Assembly: GCA_927911745.1 (NCBI GenBank)
Contig: CAKMQF010000047.1
Span: forward strand, 1-38,636
Source of the DNA: an uncultured Gemella sp.
GTDB lineage: Bacteria > Bacillota > Bacilli > Staphylococcales > Gemellaceae
Reading direction: 5' to 3'
DNA: 38,636 bases
Shown: positions 17,183 through 26,025 of the stretch, one piece after another
Position numbering within the stretch: the first letter of the stretch is position 1
How the letters are laid out: each line of letters begins with the position of its first letter
Program-made: the position numbers and the translations under genes
Notes under the pieces: model-generated
What the model saw: only the letters and a program-made list of their open reading frames with translations
The model's database searches: none
Told to the model about the DNA's origin: nothing

Positions 17183-17798
17183 TATTTACAAGAAGCTGCT
17201 AAATATGTAGGAATAATTTTAGAGGATAAGGTTATTGAATATCGATTAAGAGATATTGCTGAATATTCTTCAAGTAGAATATCAGCAGAAGAATTAGATA
17301 CTTTTAATTATGTAGGAGTTGATAATTTATTGAAAGACAAATATGGAAGGGAAGATTCTACTTATGTTCCAGAAACAGGAACTTCAATAAAATATGAAAA
17401 GGATGATATATTAATAGGAAATATTCGACCATATTTGAGGAAGATTTGGTATTCAGATAGAACAGGTGGTACTAATGGAGATGTTTTAGCTATTAGTGTA
17501 AAAGATAAAAAAATTAGTTGATTCAAGGTATTTATATCATGCTCTAGCTGATGAAAGATTTTTTGAATATAATATAAAATATTCAAAAGGAGCTAAGATG
17601 CCACGAGGAGATAAAAAGAAAATAATGGAGTATCATTTTCCTATTCCTCCTCTGTACGTTCAACAACATGTTGTATCAATTCTTGACAAGTTTTATACTT
17701 TAGTAAATGATATTAAAGAGGGATTACCAAAAGAAATAGAACAACGCCAGAAGCAATATGAATATTGGAGAGAGTGTTTGTTAAACTTTCCAAGGTAA
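17183..17798 (+). pseudogene. Third HsdS target-recognition unit, no start codon
   Basis: An open stretch with one complete recognition domain (LRDIAEYSSSRISAEELDTF, then GNIRPYLRKIWYSDRTGG) and its spacer helix (VVSILDKFYTLVNDIKEGLP, EQRQKQYEYWRECLL). A frameshift in the A7 run 17507-17513 is repaired by six A (DKKLVDSRYLYHALADE). It lies in the same frame as hsdS but behind stops at 17168 and 17180, and has no good start or ribosome site. Its end shares a near-identical direct repeat of about 30 bases with the hsdS end (17064 onward and 17739 onward). It is best read as a silent half-gene that could recombine with hsdS. If more than one base is wrong near 17160-17180, it could instead be part of a longer HsdS. 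Confidence 0.75.
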
Positions 17799-17854
17799 TG
17801 AATTATTGTGGAAAATTTGGAATATAAATAAAAAAAAGGAAAAGGAGTGAGAGT

Positions 17855-20800
17855 ATGTCAGAAGAAACGTTTAAATATAAGACTTCACCTATCGCGGAGA
17901 TGCAAGGTGGAATAGTTTTAGCGAGGTTTGAAAAGCCTGAGCGCAGAGTAGAAGAATATCAAACTGAATCACAACTCGAAGAAAATATGATTAATAATTT
18001 AGTTTCTCAAGGATATGAAAGACTTGATGTTAGAAGTATGGATGATTTATACAGTAATCTTCGAGTACAAATTGAAAAGTTAAATGACGTGAAATTTAGT
18101 GATAGTGAATGGAAAAGATTTTTACTAGAGTATTTAGATGCTCCTAATGATGGGATTATCGAAAAGACTCGTAAGATTCAAGAAAATCATATTTATGATT
18201 TTGTCTTTGATGATGGCAGATTAAGAAATATTAAAATAATAGATAAGAAAAATATCCATAACAACCACCTACAAGTAGTTAATCAAGTAACTGTCGCTAA
18301 AAATAGATATGATGTGAGTATTTTAGTAAATGGATTGCCTCTTGTTCATATTGAATTGAAAAAACGTGGGGTTAATATTAGAGAAGCTTTTAATCAGATT
18401 CAAAGGTATGAAGATGAAAGTTTTAACTTAGACAATTCGCTTTATAAGTTTGTGCAAATTTTCGTTATTTCTAATGGAACATATACTAGGTATTTCGCTA
18501 ATACGACAGAACGTGATAAGAGTAATTACGAGTTCACTTGTGAATGGGCAGATGCTAAGAATAGGGTTATCGCAGATTTAGAAGACTTTACAGCGACTTT
18601 CTTTGAGAAGAGAACTATACTTGAGATTTTAACAAAATATTGTGTTTTTAATTCAAGAAATGTCCTTTTAATCATGCGTCCTTATCAAATTGCTGCGACT
18701 GAGAGACTATTATGGAGAATTAATTCTAGTTTTGAAAATAAAAAAGCTGGAAGTGTAGAAGCAGGTGGATTTATCTGGCATACTACTGGATCTGGTAAGA
18801 CTTTAACATCATTCAAGTCAGCAAGATTAGCTACTGAGTTAGATTATATTGATAAAGTATTCTTCGTAGTTGATAGAAAAGATTTAGACTATCAAACTAT
18901 GCGTGAATACCAAAAATTCCAAAAAGATAGTGTAAATGGAAGTAAGGATACTAAAGAATTAAAAATTAGTATTGAAAAACAAGATAATAAAATAGTTGTT
19001 ACAACAATTCAAAAATTAAATGAGTTTGTTAAAAGTAATAAAGGGCATGAAATTTATAATAAGCATTGTGTATTCATTTATGATGAATGTCATAGATCTC
19101 AATTTGGTTTAGCTCAAAAGAATATTCAAAGTTCATTTAAACACTATTATCAATTTGGATTTACTGGGACACCAATTCTTGTAGAGAATTCAATAGATGG
19201 AGAAACTACAACAGCTAGTGTATTTGGTGCACAATTACATAGTTATGTAATTACCGATGCGATTAGGGATGGTAAGGTTCTTAAATTCAAGATTGACTAC
19301 AACAGTATTAATCCGAGGTTCAAGAGTTCTGAAGAAGAAACAGATGATGAAAAACTAAAAGTTCTTGAGAATAAAATGTTCTTACACCCAGAGCGTATTT
19401 CAGAAATTACTAATTACATTCTTGATAAGTTTGATTCTAAAACCTATCGTAATACGCAATATACGGTAAAAGATAAACGTATTAATGGATTTAATGCGAT
19501 GTTTGCGGTGCAAAGTGTAGATGCTGCGAAGATGTATTATGAAGAGTTTAAAAAACAACAGGCAAACTTGCCTGAAGATAAAAAACTAAAAGTCGCAACA
19601 ATATTCAGTTACGCTCCAAACGAAGAAAGAGCTTCAGGGGAGATTGAAGAAGAGAGTATGTCATCATCAGCGATGTCAACGACAGCGAAACAATTCTTAA
19701 CTAATGTAGTTGATGATTATAATTCATTTTTCCAAACTAATTTCACTATAGATGGTAATGGATTTGAGAATTATTATAAAGATTTATCAAGTAGAGTAAG
19801 AAATAAAGAAGTAGATTTACTAATCGTTGTTGGTATGTTCTTAACTGGATTCGATGCTCCAACTATGAATACATTATTCGTTGATAAAAACTTAAGATAC
19901 CATGGACTTATCCAGGCATTTTCTAGAACAAACAGGATTCTAAATAAGATGAAAGCCTTCGGTAATATCGTTTGTTTTAGAAACTTAGAAAAAGCTACAA
20001 AAGATGCGATTAAAGTATTTGGTGATGAAAATAGTATTAATGTAATTATCGAGCGAAGTTATGATGAATACATAAATGGATTCACGGATGAAGACACAGG
20101 AGTAGTATTTAAAGGGTATAAGGAATTATGTGAAGAAATAATAGAAAAATTCCCAGATCCAACAGAAATCAAATTAGAAAAAGATAAGAAAGAGTTTGTT
20201 AAGTTATTTGGTGAAATCTTGAAGAGAGAAAATATCTTGAGGAACTATGATGAGTTCAGTAGTTTTGAGAAGATAATTACTGAGAGATTGAAGCAGGATA
20301 TGAAGAGTACATATATCAAGATAAAAGAAGAGTTAATATCACCGGATCCTTCAGGAGGTGGTGATCGTGGAAAAGGTGGAAAAGATGATGAGAAAATTGA
20401 CTTCTCAGATGTTGAATTCCATATTGATCTTCTAAAAACTGAAGAGGTGAATCTTGATTATATCCTAGCCTTAATACTTGAAAAAGCTAAAGAACAAGGT
20501 ACGAATAATGAAACACTAAAAGAAGAAATAAGAAGATTGATTCGTTCTTCACTTGGAACAAGGGCAAAAGAGGAATTAATTATTGAATTTATAAACCGTA
20601 CAGATTTAACTAAGTTCGATAAAAATGAAGACATATTAGAAGCATTTTATGCATATGCTAAGATTGAGAAAGAACAAAAAATAAATGAACTTATCACTGA
20701 AGAAAATCTAAAAGAAAAATCTAAAAAATTCATAGAAAAATCAATTAGTAGAGGATATGTTTCTCAAGGTGGTACTGAATTAGATGACGTATTACCACCG

Positions 20801-20890
20801 GTAGGTCGACGTGGTGGGGCTAGAGAAGTTAAGAAGCAATCGGTTCTTTCTAAATTGAAAGATATCGTTAAAGTATTTGTGGGGATATAA
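17855..20890 (+). CDS. hsdR: Type I restriction-modification, restriction/translocase subunit
   Basis: 1011 residues, the usual size. The N-terminal nuclease domain has RYDVSILVNGLPLVHIELKK (about 151-170), the D..EXK catalytic set. The superfamily 2 translocase shows HTTGSGKT (Walker A, about 307-314), IYDECHRS (motif II, about 407-414), GFTGTP (motif III, about 433) and GMFLTGFDAP plus QAFSRTNR (motifs V and VI). The C-terminal part assembles with the HsdM/HsdS enzyme. It cuts unmodified DNA far from the recognition site after ATP-driven translocation. The gene is intact, with AAGGAGTG eight bases before the ATG, so restriction could be active. Confidence 0.97.
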   Translation: MSEETFKYKTSPIAEMQGGIVLARFEKPERRVEEYQTESQLEENMINNLVSQGYERLDVRSMDDLYSNLRVQIEKLNDVKFSDSEWKRFLLEYLDAPNDGIIEKTRKIQENHIYDFVFDDGRLRNIKIIDKKNIHNNHLQVVNQVTVAKNRYDVSILVNGLPLVHIELKKRGVNIREAFNQIQRYEDESFNLDNSLYKFVQIFVISNGTYTRYFANTTERDKSNYEFTCEWADAKNRVIADLEDFTATFFEKRTILEILTKYCVFNSRNVLLIMRPYQIAATERLLWRINSSFENKKAGSVEAGGFIWHTTGSGKTLTSFKSARLATELDYIDKVFFVVDRKDLDYQTMREYQKFQKDSVNGSKDTKELKISIEKQDNKIVVTTIQKLNEFVKSNKGHEIYNKHCVFIYDECHRSQFGLAQKNIQSSFKHYYQFGFTGTPILVENSIDGETTTASVFGAQLHSYVITDAIRDGKVLKFKIDYNSINPRFKSSEEETDDEKLKVLENKMFLHPERISEITNYILDKFDSKTYRNTQYTVKDKRINGFNAMFAVQSVDAAKMYYEEFKKQQANLPEDKKLKVATIFSYAPNEERASGEIEEESMSSSAMSTTAKQFLTNVVDDYNSFFQTNFTIDGNGFENYYKDLSSRVRNKEVDLLIVVGMFLTGFDAPTMNTLFVDKNLRYHGLIQAFSRTNRILNKMKAFGNIVCFRNLEKATKDAIKVFGDENSINVIIERSYDEYINGFTDEDTGVVFKGYKELCEEIIEKFPDPTEIKLEKDKKEFVKLFGEILKRENILRNYDEFSSFEKIITERLKQDMKSTYIKIKEELISPDPSGGGDRGKGGKDDEKIDFSDVEFHIDLLKTEEVNLDYILALILEKAKEQGTNNETLKEEIRRLIRSSLGTRAKEELIIEFINRTDLTKFDKNEDILEAFYAYAKIEKEQKINELITEENLKEKSKKFIEKSISRGYVSQGGTELDDVLPPVGRRGGAREVKKQSVLSKLKDIVKVFVGI

Positions 20891-20941
20891 TATATTTATG
20901 TATATGATTTACAGAAATAGTCGATTACTATAAAATATATA

Positions 20942-21019
20942 TTATAATGAAAATAACTAAGAGATATTGAAAATCTTTCCCGAAGTTTTTTGAGGATGGA
21001 TAAATATCTCTTTTTTTAT
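20942..21019 (+). terminator. Terminator after hsdR, possibly of a short separate RNA
   Basis: AAGAGATATT (20959-20968) pairs with AATATCTCTT (21003-21012), enclosing a 34-base loop, and T follows. A TATAAT lies at 20942-20947, ten bases upstream, so a roughly 60-base RNA could start here. Without a clear -35 this is only a possibility. Confidence 0.55.
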
Positions 21020-21022
21020 TCT

Positions 21023-21076
21023 ACACGTATATAACCTATACGTGTCTTTTTTTATGTACATGAATTATGTTATAAT
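21023..21076 (+). promoter_or_regulatory. Promoter of the HEPN-nuclease gene, matching the hsdM promoter
   Basis: ACACGTAT (21023-21030) and ATACGTGT (21038-21045) form a hairpin, then C and seven T, then exactly 17 bases to TATAAT (21071-21076) in TGTTATAAT. The 19 bases at 21042-21060 are identical to 13293-13311. The hairpin arms differ from the hsdM copy but remain paired. Confidence 0.6.
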
Positions 21077-21114
21077 AAAGTTGATATTAATTGATTACAT
21101 ATTAGGAGAAGGAT

Positions 21115-22011
21115 ATGGCTAAAAGATGTTGTAAAAAAAGAAAAGAAATAGATTATAAGATAGAGCATAGGCCAAGACCGATTAAGCTTTCAGAAGAGAT
21201 GGATATGATAATAAAAAATTTACTTTGGTATATTCCGAATATTGATTCATTCCAAGCGACTAAAAATGAGCTTATCTCTGATAGAATCTATGATGAATTT
21301 TCATTTACCTATATAATGGAGCAAATGGGGATGAAGGAAAGTCGCGATGTGCGATGGATAGGGCAAAAGGAAGTAATAAGTAAAGAAGATTGGGAATTTT
21401 TTGAGGGGGAAATTTGTACTAATTGTCAAAAAATCATAGTTGCAAAGTATAGTACTTTGTCTAAAATAAATACCTTATTAACTACTATTAGAAACTCTAT
21501 AGCACATGGACATTTTTCTATAGTAGAAGATTATATAATTGGATTTAATCTGAAACTTTCTTCAAAAGATCCTGAGGGGTTGAGGAAAGCTATTATTAAG
21601 ATTAAACCAAAACCATTACTTTCAGCTTTAGAGAAATTAGCTTCACCAATGGGTAAAGAATTATTACTTGCATATGCATTTAGAAGAGTTGGTTACGATG
21701 TTACAGAGCCAAAAAATAGAAGTAGGGATTTTGATCTATGTCTTGAAAAGAATGGTATGAAATATGTGATTGAGATAAAATCTTATAGAGGTCAGACATA
21801 TCTACATCCTGAGCATGTTATGAGATTTCTTAAGAGAGCAGAAAAAGCTTTACCTGGGGTTGAGAGAGTTTTACTTGTTGATACTTCGAGGGTGACTAAG
21901 TCAGTAAGACAACTGGAATCAAAAATTAAAGATTTTAGAATTGTTGATATAAATGATGTAAAACGGTTATTAGGTGAAGAACCTGTAGATATATTAGTAA
22001 AAAATGAATAA
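21115..22011 (+). CDS. Two-domain protein: HEPN-like motif plus PD-(D/E)XK nuclease-like domain
   Basis: 298 residues, intact. I know no named family for the whole. Residues 1-20 are very basic with a CC pair. The middle, mostly helical, has a CTNC pair (101-104), then KINTLLTTIRNSIAHGHF (117-134). RNSIAH (126-131) is an exact RX4H motif, the catalytic signature of HEPN RNases. Residues 178-225 read GKELLLAYAFRRVGYDV, then RDFDLCL (D205, D207) and YVIEIKSYRG (E220, K222), the D..EXK layout of Mrr/restriction-type nucleases. It has AGGAGAAGG before the ATG, and the promoter matches that of hsdM. Inference: an anti-phage effector that senses or cuts DNA and may cut RNA. Confidence 0.7.
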   Translation: MAKRCCKKRKEIDYKIEHRPRPIKLSEEMDMIIKNLLWYIPNIDSFQATKNELISDRIYDEFSFTYIMEQMGMKESRDVRWIGQKEVISKEDWEFFEGEICTNCQKIIVAKYSTLSKINTLLTTIRNSIAHGHFSIVEDYIIGFNLKLSSKDPEGLRKAIIKIKPKPLLSALEKLASPMGKELLLAYAFRRVGYDVTEPKNRSRDFDLCLEKNGMKYVIEIKSYRGQTYLHPEHVMRFLKRAEKALPGVERVLLVDTSRVTKSVRQLESKIKDFRIVDINDVKRLLGEEPVDILVKNE

Positions 22012-22062
22012 TTAATAACAAGAACGACTCAAAAATAATAATTTTAAATCGCTCTTAAATTT

Positions 22063-22387
22063 TTATTTAATTCGTTCACTTACAGCACTTACTTTTTCTA
22101 GAATTTCATCTAGACTGAAGTAGCCGCTTTTTTGAATAGATAGTCTTCCTTCGATATATACTTCTACAGTTGGTGCTGAAAGAATACTTCGTTGAGCAGC
22201 AATTTCCATATTTTCTTCTAATGAAATGTAGTATGCTGCAATGTCTTTGTGGTCTTCTTGCCACGTAGTAATTCTGTTTTTTATTGAGTGACATGGCATA
22301 CATGTTGGTTGTTCCGTATTGAATAATCGCTATATCATTGTCACTGATAATTTTATTTAAGTCGTCATTTTTTGTGAAGTCAATCAT
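22063..22387 (-). CDS. Thioredoxin-like protein with CMPC active site (frameshifted)
   Basis: About 107 residues after repair. The thioredoxin fold runs from IAIIQYGT through the redox motif CMPCHSIKNR, ILSAPTVEVYIEGRL (cis-proline strand) and a final helix. The frame breaks at 22303-22306 (minus strand CCAACATG); one fewer A gives TTTCMPC. The CMPC dipeptide differs from the CGPC of housekeeping thioredoxin, so the redox role may be specialised. It is convergent with the HEPN-nuclease gene and divergent from the lysine operon, and appears to stand alone. Confidence 0.82.
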
Positions 22388-22548
22388 ATTTTATAATCCT
22401 TTAATTTTTTATATAAGAAGTATTGTACTGAGCCATCTTCTTTTAATATGTGTATATTATAGTTGTTTTAAAGGGGAATTTCAATTATTATTAATTGTGT
22501 ATATACATGGTTCAAAAATAGGATATTATAAAAATTTTCTGAAAACTA

Positions 22549-22577
22549 TTGACAATAATTTCAAACCATGATATTAT
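22549..22577 (+). promoter_or_regulatory. Promoter of the lysine riboswitch-lysA transcript
   Basis: TTGACA (22549-22554) and TATTAT (22572-22577) with a 17-base spacer. The 160 bases upstream (22388-22548) hold nothing else I recognise. Confidence 0.75.
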
Positions 22578-22599
22578 TTATACAACGTAAATAGATAAG

Positions 22600-22737
22600 T
22601 ATTATAAAAAGAGGCCGCGATGACTAATTTAAAAGGTAGCATCGCCGAAGTGATTAAATTCACTGGGGTTATGTCGAATAGGCATAACACTGTCATTAGA
22701 AAATGCCCATTTTCTTCATGGTGAGCTTTTTATAATA
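22600..22737 (+). promoter_or_regulatory. Lysine riboswitch (L-box)
   Basis: A perfect 12-base P1 stem pairs TATTATAAAAAG (22600-22611) with CTTTTTATAATA (22726-22737). Inside are the conserved L-box parts GAGGCCGCGATGACT, GGTAGCATCGCCGAAGTG, and a stem-loop ending in AACACTGTCATTAGA. It senses lysine and, when bound, favours the terminator at 22769, shutting off lysA and the downstream diaminopimelate genes. Position directly before lysA agrees. Confidence 0.92.
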
Positions 22738-22768
22738 AGGGCAAGAGGAATAGGATAGAATTATAAGC

Positions 22769-22806
22769 TAGACTACAAGGACCTTTTGTTCTTGTAGTCT
22801 ATTTTT
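22769..22806 (+). terminator. Expression-platform terminator of the L-box
   Basis: AGACTACAAG/CTTGTAGTCT stem with loop, then ATTTTTT. Ten perfect base pairs, ending 26 bases before lysA. Confidence 0.92.
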
Positions 22807-22831
22807 TATAACTTATTTGAAGGAGAAAGTA

Positions 22832-24125
22832 ATGAGATTATTTGATGGTATGACGGTAGAAAATGGTGAACTGAATATTTCAGGAGTTGGAGTAAGTGAG
22901 TTAAAAACTCAATATGGTACACCACTTTATGTTTATGACGAAAATATGTTAGTGAACCAATGTAGAACTTTTATTAATAATTTTAAAAGTTCAAGATTTA
23001 AAACAGAAGTTCTTTACGCATCGAAAGCTTTTAGTTGTTTAGAGGTGTTAAGAATCGCGAGTAGAGAGGGCTTAGGTGTTGATGTGGTTTCACTTGGTGA
23101 GATTCATACAGCACACAAAGCTGGTTATGATATGAAACGAGCTTATTTCCATGGAAATAATAAAACTCGTGAAGAATTACAATATGCTCTTGAAGTTGGA
23201 GTAGGAACTATCGTTATAGATAACGACTATGAATATGAAATGATTAATGAAATCGTAAGAGAGAGTGGAAATACTGTAGACGTACTGTTAAGAATTAATA
23301 CTGGTATCGATGCTCATACTCATGAATACATCAAAACAGCAAAAGACGATTCAAAATTTGGTTACTCAGTATACGATGAAACAATTTATGATTTAATCGC
23401 AGATATTAATAATCAAAGCAATCTTAACTTCGTAGGATTCCATTCACACATCGGTTCACAAATTTTTGAAAAAAAATTCATTTTTTGAAGCTGTAAAAGT
23501 GGTTATGGAATTTACGAGAAGAGTTCAAGAAAGATTAGGTTTAACTATAAGTGTTCTTAATCTAGGTGGAGGTTTCGGAGTCTATTATACTGAAGAAGAT
23601 AAACCTTTTGAACTTGCTGAATTTTTAAGAGAGTATATCGAAGTGGTTGAACGTGAAAGTGATAATTTTGGCTTAGATCTAACTAAGGTAGTTATTGAAC
23701 CTGGTAGAAGTTTAACATGTAACGCTGGTAGCACATTATATAGTGTTGGTGGAGTTAAGAAAACTTTTGCAGGTCGTGAATATGTGTTTGTTGATGGAGG
23801 TATGGCAGATAATCCTCGTTATGCATTATATAAAGCAAAATATGAGGCTATGCTAGCAAACAAGATGAATGAAGAAGCAGATACAACTTATACAGTTGCC
23901 GGTAAATGCTGTGAGTCTGGAGACATGTTAGTAATGGATGCAAAATTACCTAAAGCTGAGCAAAGTGATTTATTATTAGTATCATCAACAGGAGCATATA
24001 ACTATAGTATGAGTAGTAACTACAATAGATTACCGAAATTACCAGTAGTATTTGTAAAAGACGGAACTAGTCGCCTAGTAGTAAAAGGTGAGACTTTAGA
24101 AGATTTAATTAGACAAGATATTTAA
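22832..24125 (+). CDS. lysA: Diaminopimelate decarboxylase (frameshifted in assembly)
   Basis: Last step of lysine synthesis: meso-DAP to lysine, PLP-dependent. About 430 residues after repair, normal length. The start is ATG 22832 behind AAGGAG; the upstream TTG is rejected. The PLP lysine is in VLYASKAF (near residue 54), HSHIGSQ and LNLGGGFGVYY bind the cofactor phosphate, and VEPGRSLTCNAG and CESGDMLV complete the fold III type signature. The frame breaks in the A8 run 23469-23476; seven A gives FEKNSFFEAVK. It is the first gene under the L-box. Confidence 0.95.
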
Positions 24126-24195
24126 TTTAAAAAATAACATAAAAAATATTATTAAAAATATATAAAAATAACATAGATACAAGGAGAACAAGATT

Positions 24196-25086
24196 ATGAC
24201 AATTTATACAGGAAGCGGAGTAGCAATAGTAACACCATTTTTCGAGGATGGAAGTGTGGATTATGAGACATTTGGAGAGTTAATCGAATTCCAAATTAGT
24301 GAAGGAACAGACGCGATTATCGTAGCGGGAACTACAGGTGAAAGTTCAACAATGCCTGACGATGAGCAAGTAGCGGTTATTAAATTTGCAATTGATAGAG
24401 TAGCTGGACGTGTGCCAGTTATCGCAGGTAGTGGGGTTAACGATACGGCTCACTCAATTAGATTAAGCCAAGAGATCGAAAAATTAGGACCAGATGCATT
24501 ATTAGTAGTAACTCCTTACTACATCAAAACTAGCCAACAAGGTTTAATTGAGCACTTTGAAGCAATTGCTAATAGTGTTGATTTACCAATCGTACTTTAT
24601 AATGTACCAGGAAGAACTGGACAAGTTATGGCGCCTGAGACTATTTTACACTTATCTCAACACAAAAATATCGTGGCATATAAAGATGCTGTAGGTGACA
24701 TTGCTCATACTTTGGCAGTTAGAAACTTAGTAGGTGATAAAATTGATATTTACTCAGGAAATGATGATATTAACGTACCAATTATTTTAGCGGGTGGTAA
24801 AGGAACAATTTCTGTTTTGGCTAACGTTTATCCAAAAGCAACTCACTTAATGTGTAAATATGCTTTAGAAAGACAAGTAGATAAAGCTTTCGGACTTCAA
24901 CTTAAATATTTAGACTTCATCCACATGTTATTCGCTGAGCCAAATCCAATGCCAGTTAAAAAATGTGTAGAATTAATTGGAAAATCAGCTTGTCACTATC
25001 GTCTACCAATGACTCATGTTGCACCAACATTAGCGACAAGATTAGAGCAAGAGATTGCAAGACTTAATTCATTACAAGGAGAGTAA
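24196..25086 (+). CDS. dapA: 4-hydroxy-tetrahydrodipicolinate synthase
   Basis: Condenses pyruvate with aspartate semialdehyde, the first committed step to DAP. 296 residues, intact. The pyruvate Schiff-base lysine is K163 in AYKDAVGD and the catalytic tyrosine Y135 in VLYNVPGRTG. GTTGESSTM (45-53) binds the substrate carboxylate. It lies 70 bases after lysA with AAGGAGAAC as ribosome site and two bases before dapB. No terminator separates it from lysA, so the L-box probably governs it too. Confidence 0.97.
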   Translation: MTIYTGSGVAIVTPFFEDGSVDYETFGELIEFQISEGTDAIIVAGTTGESSTMPDDEQVAVIKFAIDRVAGRVPVIAGSGVNDTAHSIRLSQEIEKLGPDALLVVTPYYIKTSQQGLIEHFEAIANSVDLPIVLYNVPGRTGQVMAPETILHLSQHKNIVAYKDAVGDIAHTLAVRNLVGDKIDIYSGNDDINVPIILAGGKGTISVLANVYPKATHLMCKYALERQVDKAFGLQLKYLDFIHMLFAEPNPMPVKKCVELIGKSACHYRLPMTHVAPTLATRLEQEIARLNSLQGE

Positions 25087-25088
25087 AA

Positions 25089-25832
25089 ATGAGAGTTTTA
25101 TTAAGCGGTTATAATGGAACTATGGGACAAGTTCTGAAAAACTATATTCAAGACAGTACTGATTTAGAAATTGTTGCAGGTGTAGGTCGTGAATTATTAG
25201 AAGAGAAATTTCCAACTTATACTTCATATGAAAGTTTAGAAAAGGTGGCTGATGTAATTATTGATTTTTCTCATCACGCTGGGACTGCTGAACTAGTGGA
25301 GTATGCTAAACGTACAGCAACGAAAGTCGTAATTGCGACAACTGGTCATACTACAGAAGAATTAGAATTAATCGATGAATTAGCAACTCAAGTAGGGGTA
25401 GTTTACGCAGGAAATTACAGCCTAGGAGTAAATGTCTTAGTAGAATTAGTAAAAAAAGCTAGTGAACTTTTACTAGGATATGATATTGAAGTTATTGAAA
25501 AACATCATAATAAAAAAGTTGATGCACCTAGTGGAACCGCAAAAATGTTAGTAGATGCGGTTAAGGACGTAGAAGATTATAATAGAGTCTACGGTCGTCA
25601 CGGAGATATGAAACGCCAAGAAAAAGAAATCGGAATTCATGCGGTACGTGGTGGAACTATAGTAGGTGAACATGAAGTGATTTTTGCTGGAGAAGATGAG
25701 GTAATCGAAATTAAACATACAGCTCTAAGTAAAAAAATGTTCGCAAAAGGATCTGTTACAGCGGCACAGTGGCTTAACAGTGTAGAAGAACCTAGATTAT
25801 ATTCTATGAAAGATGTACTAGGTATAAAATAA
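25089..25832 (+). CDS. dapB: 4-hydroxy-tetrahydrodipicolinate reductase
   Basis: 247 residues, intact. The N-terminal NAD(P)-binding motif GYNGTMGQ (7-14) is followed by the substrate/catalytic segment EVIEKHHNKKVDAPSGTAKM (about 137-156), containing the HH pair and lysine of the active site. It starts two bases after the dapA stop with GGAG inside dapA, so translation is coupled. It reduces the DapA product for the acetylase pathway encoded next. Confidence 0.97.
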   Translation: MRVLLSGYNGTMGQVLKNYIQDSTDLEIVAGVGRELLEEKFPTYTSYESLEKVADVIIDFSHHAGTAELVEYAKRTATKVVIATTGHTTEELELIDELATQVGVVYAGNYSLGVNVLVELVKKASELLLGYDIEVIEKHHNKKVDAPSGTAKMLVDAVKDVEDYNRVYGRHGDMKRQEKEIGIHAVRGGTIVGEHEVIFAGEDEVIEIKHTALSKKMFAKGSVTAAQWLNSVEEPRLYSMKDVLGIK

Positions 25833-26025
25833 TAAAGTTAGAAGCGGCTCAAGGTTATACTATTAGATGTTTTATTGAGTCTTCCTTATGAAGTTTATAA
25901 AAATATTCATAAGTAGAGTAGTTGGTATACTACTTAAATTAAAAATACTATAATAAAGTTAGATTGACATATGTAAAAATTAAATATAAAATAGAAAAAA
26001 ATTGTATAGATAATAGGAGAAAGAA
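25833..26025 (+). promoter_or_regulatory. dapB-dapH spacer with a weak hairpin and a promoter
   Basis: A GGCTCAA..TTGAGTC dyad (about 25848-25886) could be an incomplete terminator. TTGACA at 25964-25969 with TATAAA at 25985-25990 (short, 15 bases) may give dapH its own promoter. The spacer is 193 bases. Confidence 0.4.

Noticed and set aside
17068..17780. CRISPR-like repeats at the hsdS ends
   Set aside because: Only two copies, located in coding sequence for conserved spacer helices; no regular spacing and no cas genes.
20942..21019. Independent small RNA after hsdR
   Set aside because: TATAAT is present but no -35 or extended -10; more simply the terminator of hsdR. Kept only as a note in the feature.
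22338..22571. Plus-strand 77-codon frame overlapping the thioredoxin start and lysA promoter
   Set aside because: No ribosome site, hydrophobic AT-driven composition, and it runs through the TTGACA of the lysine promoter.
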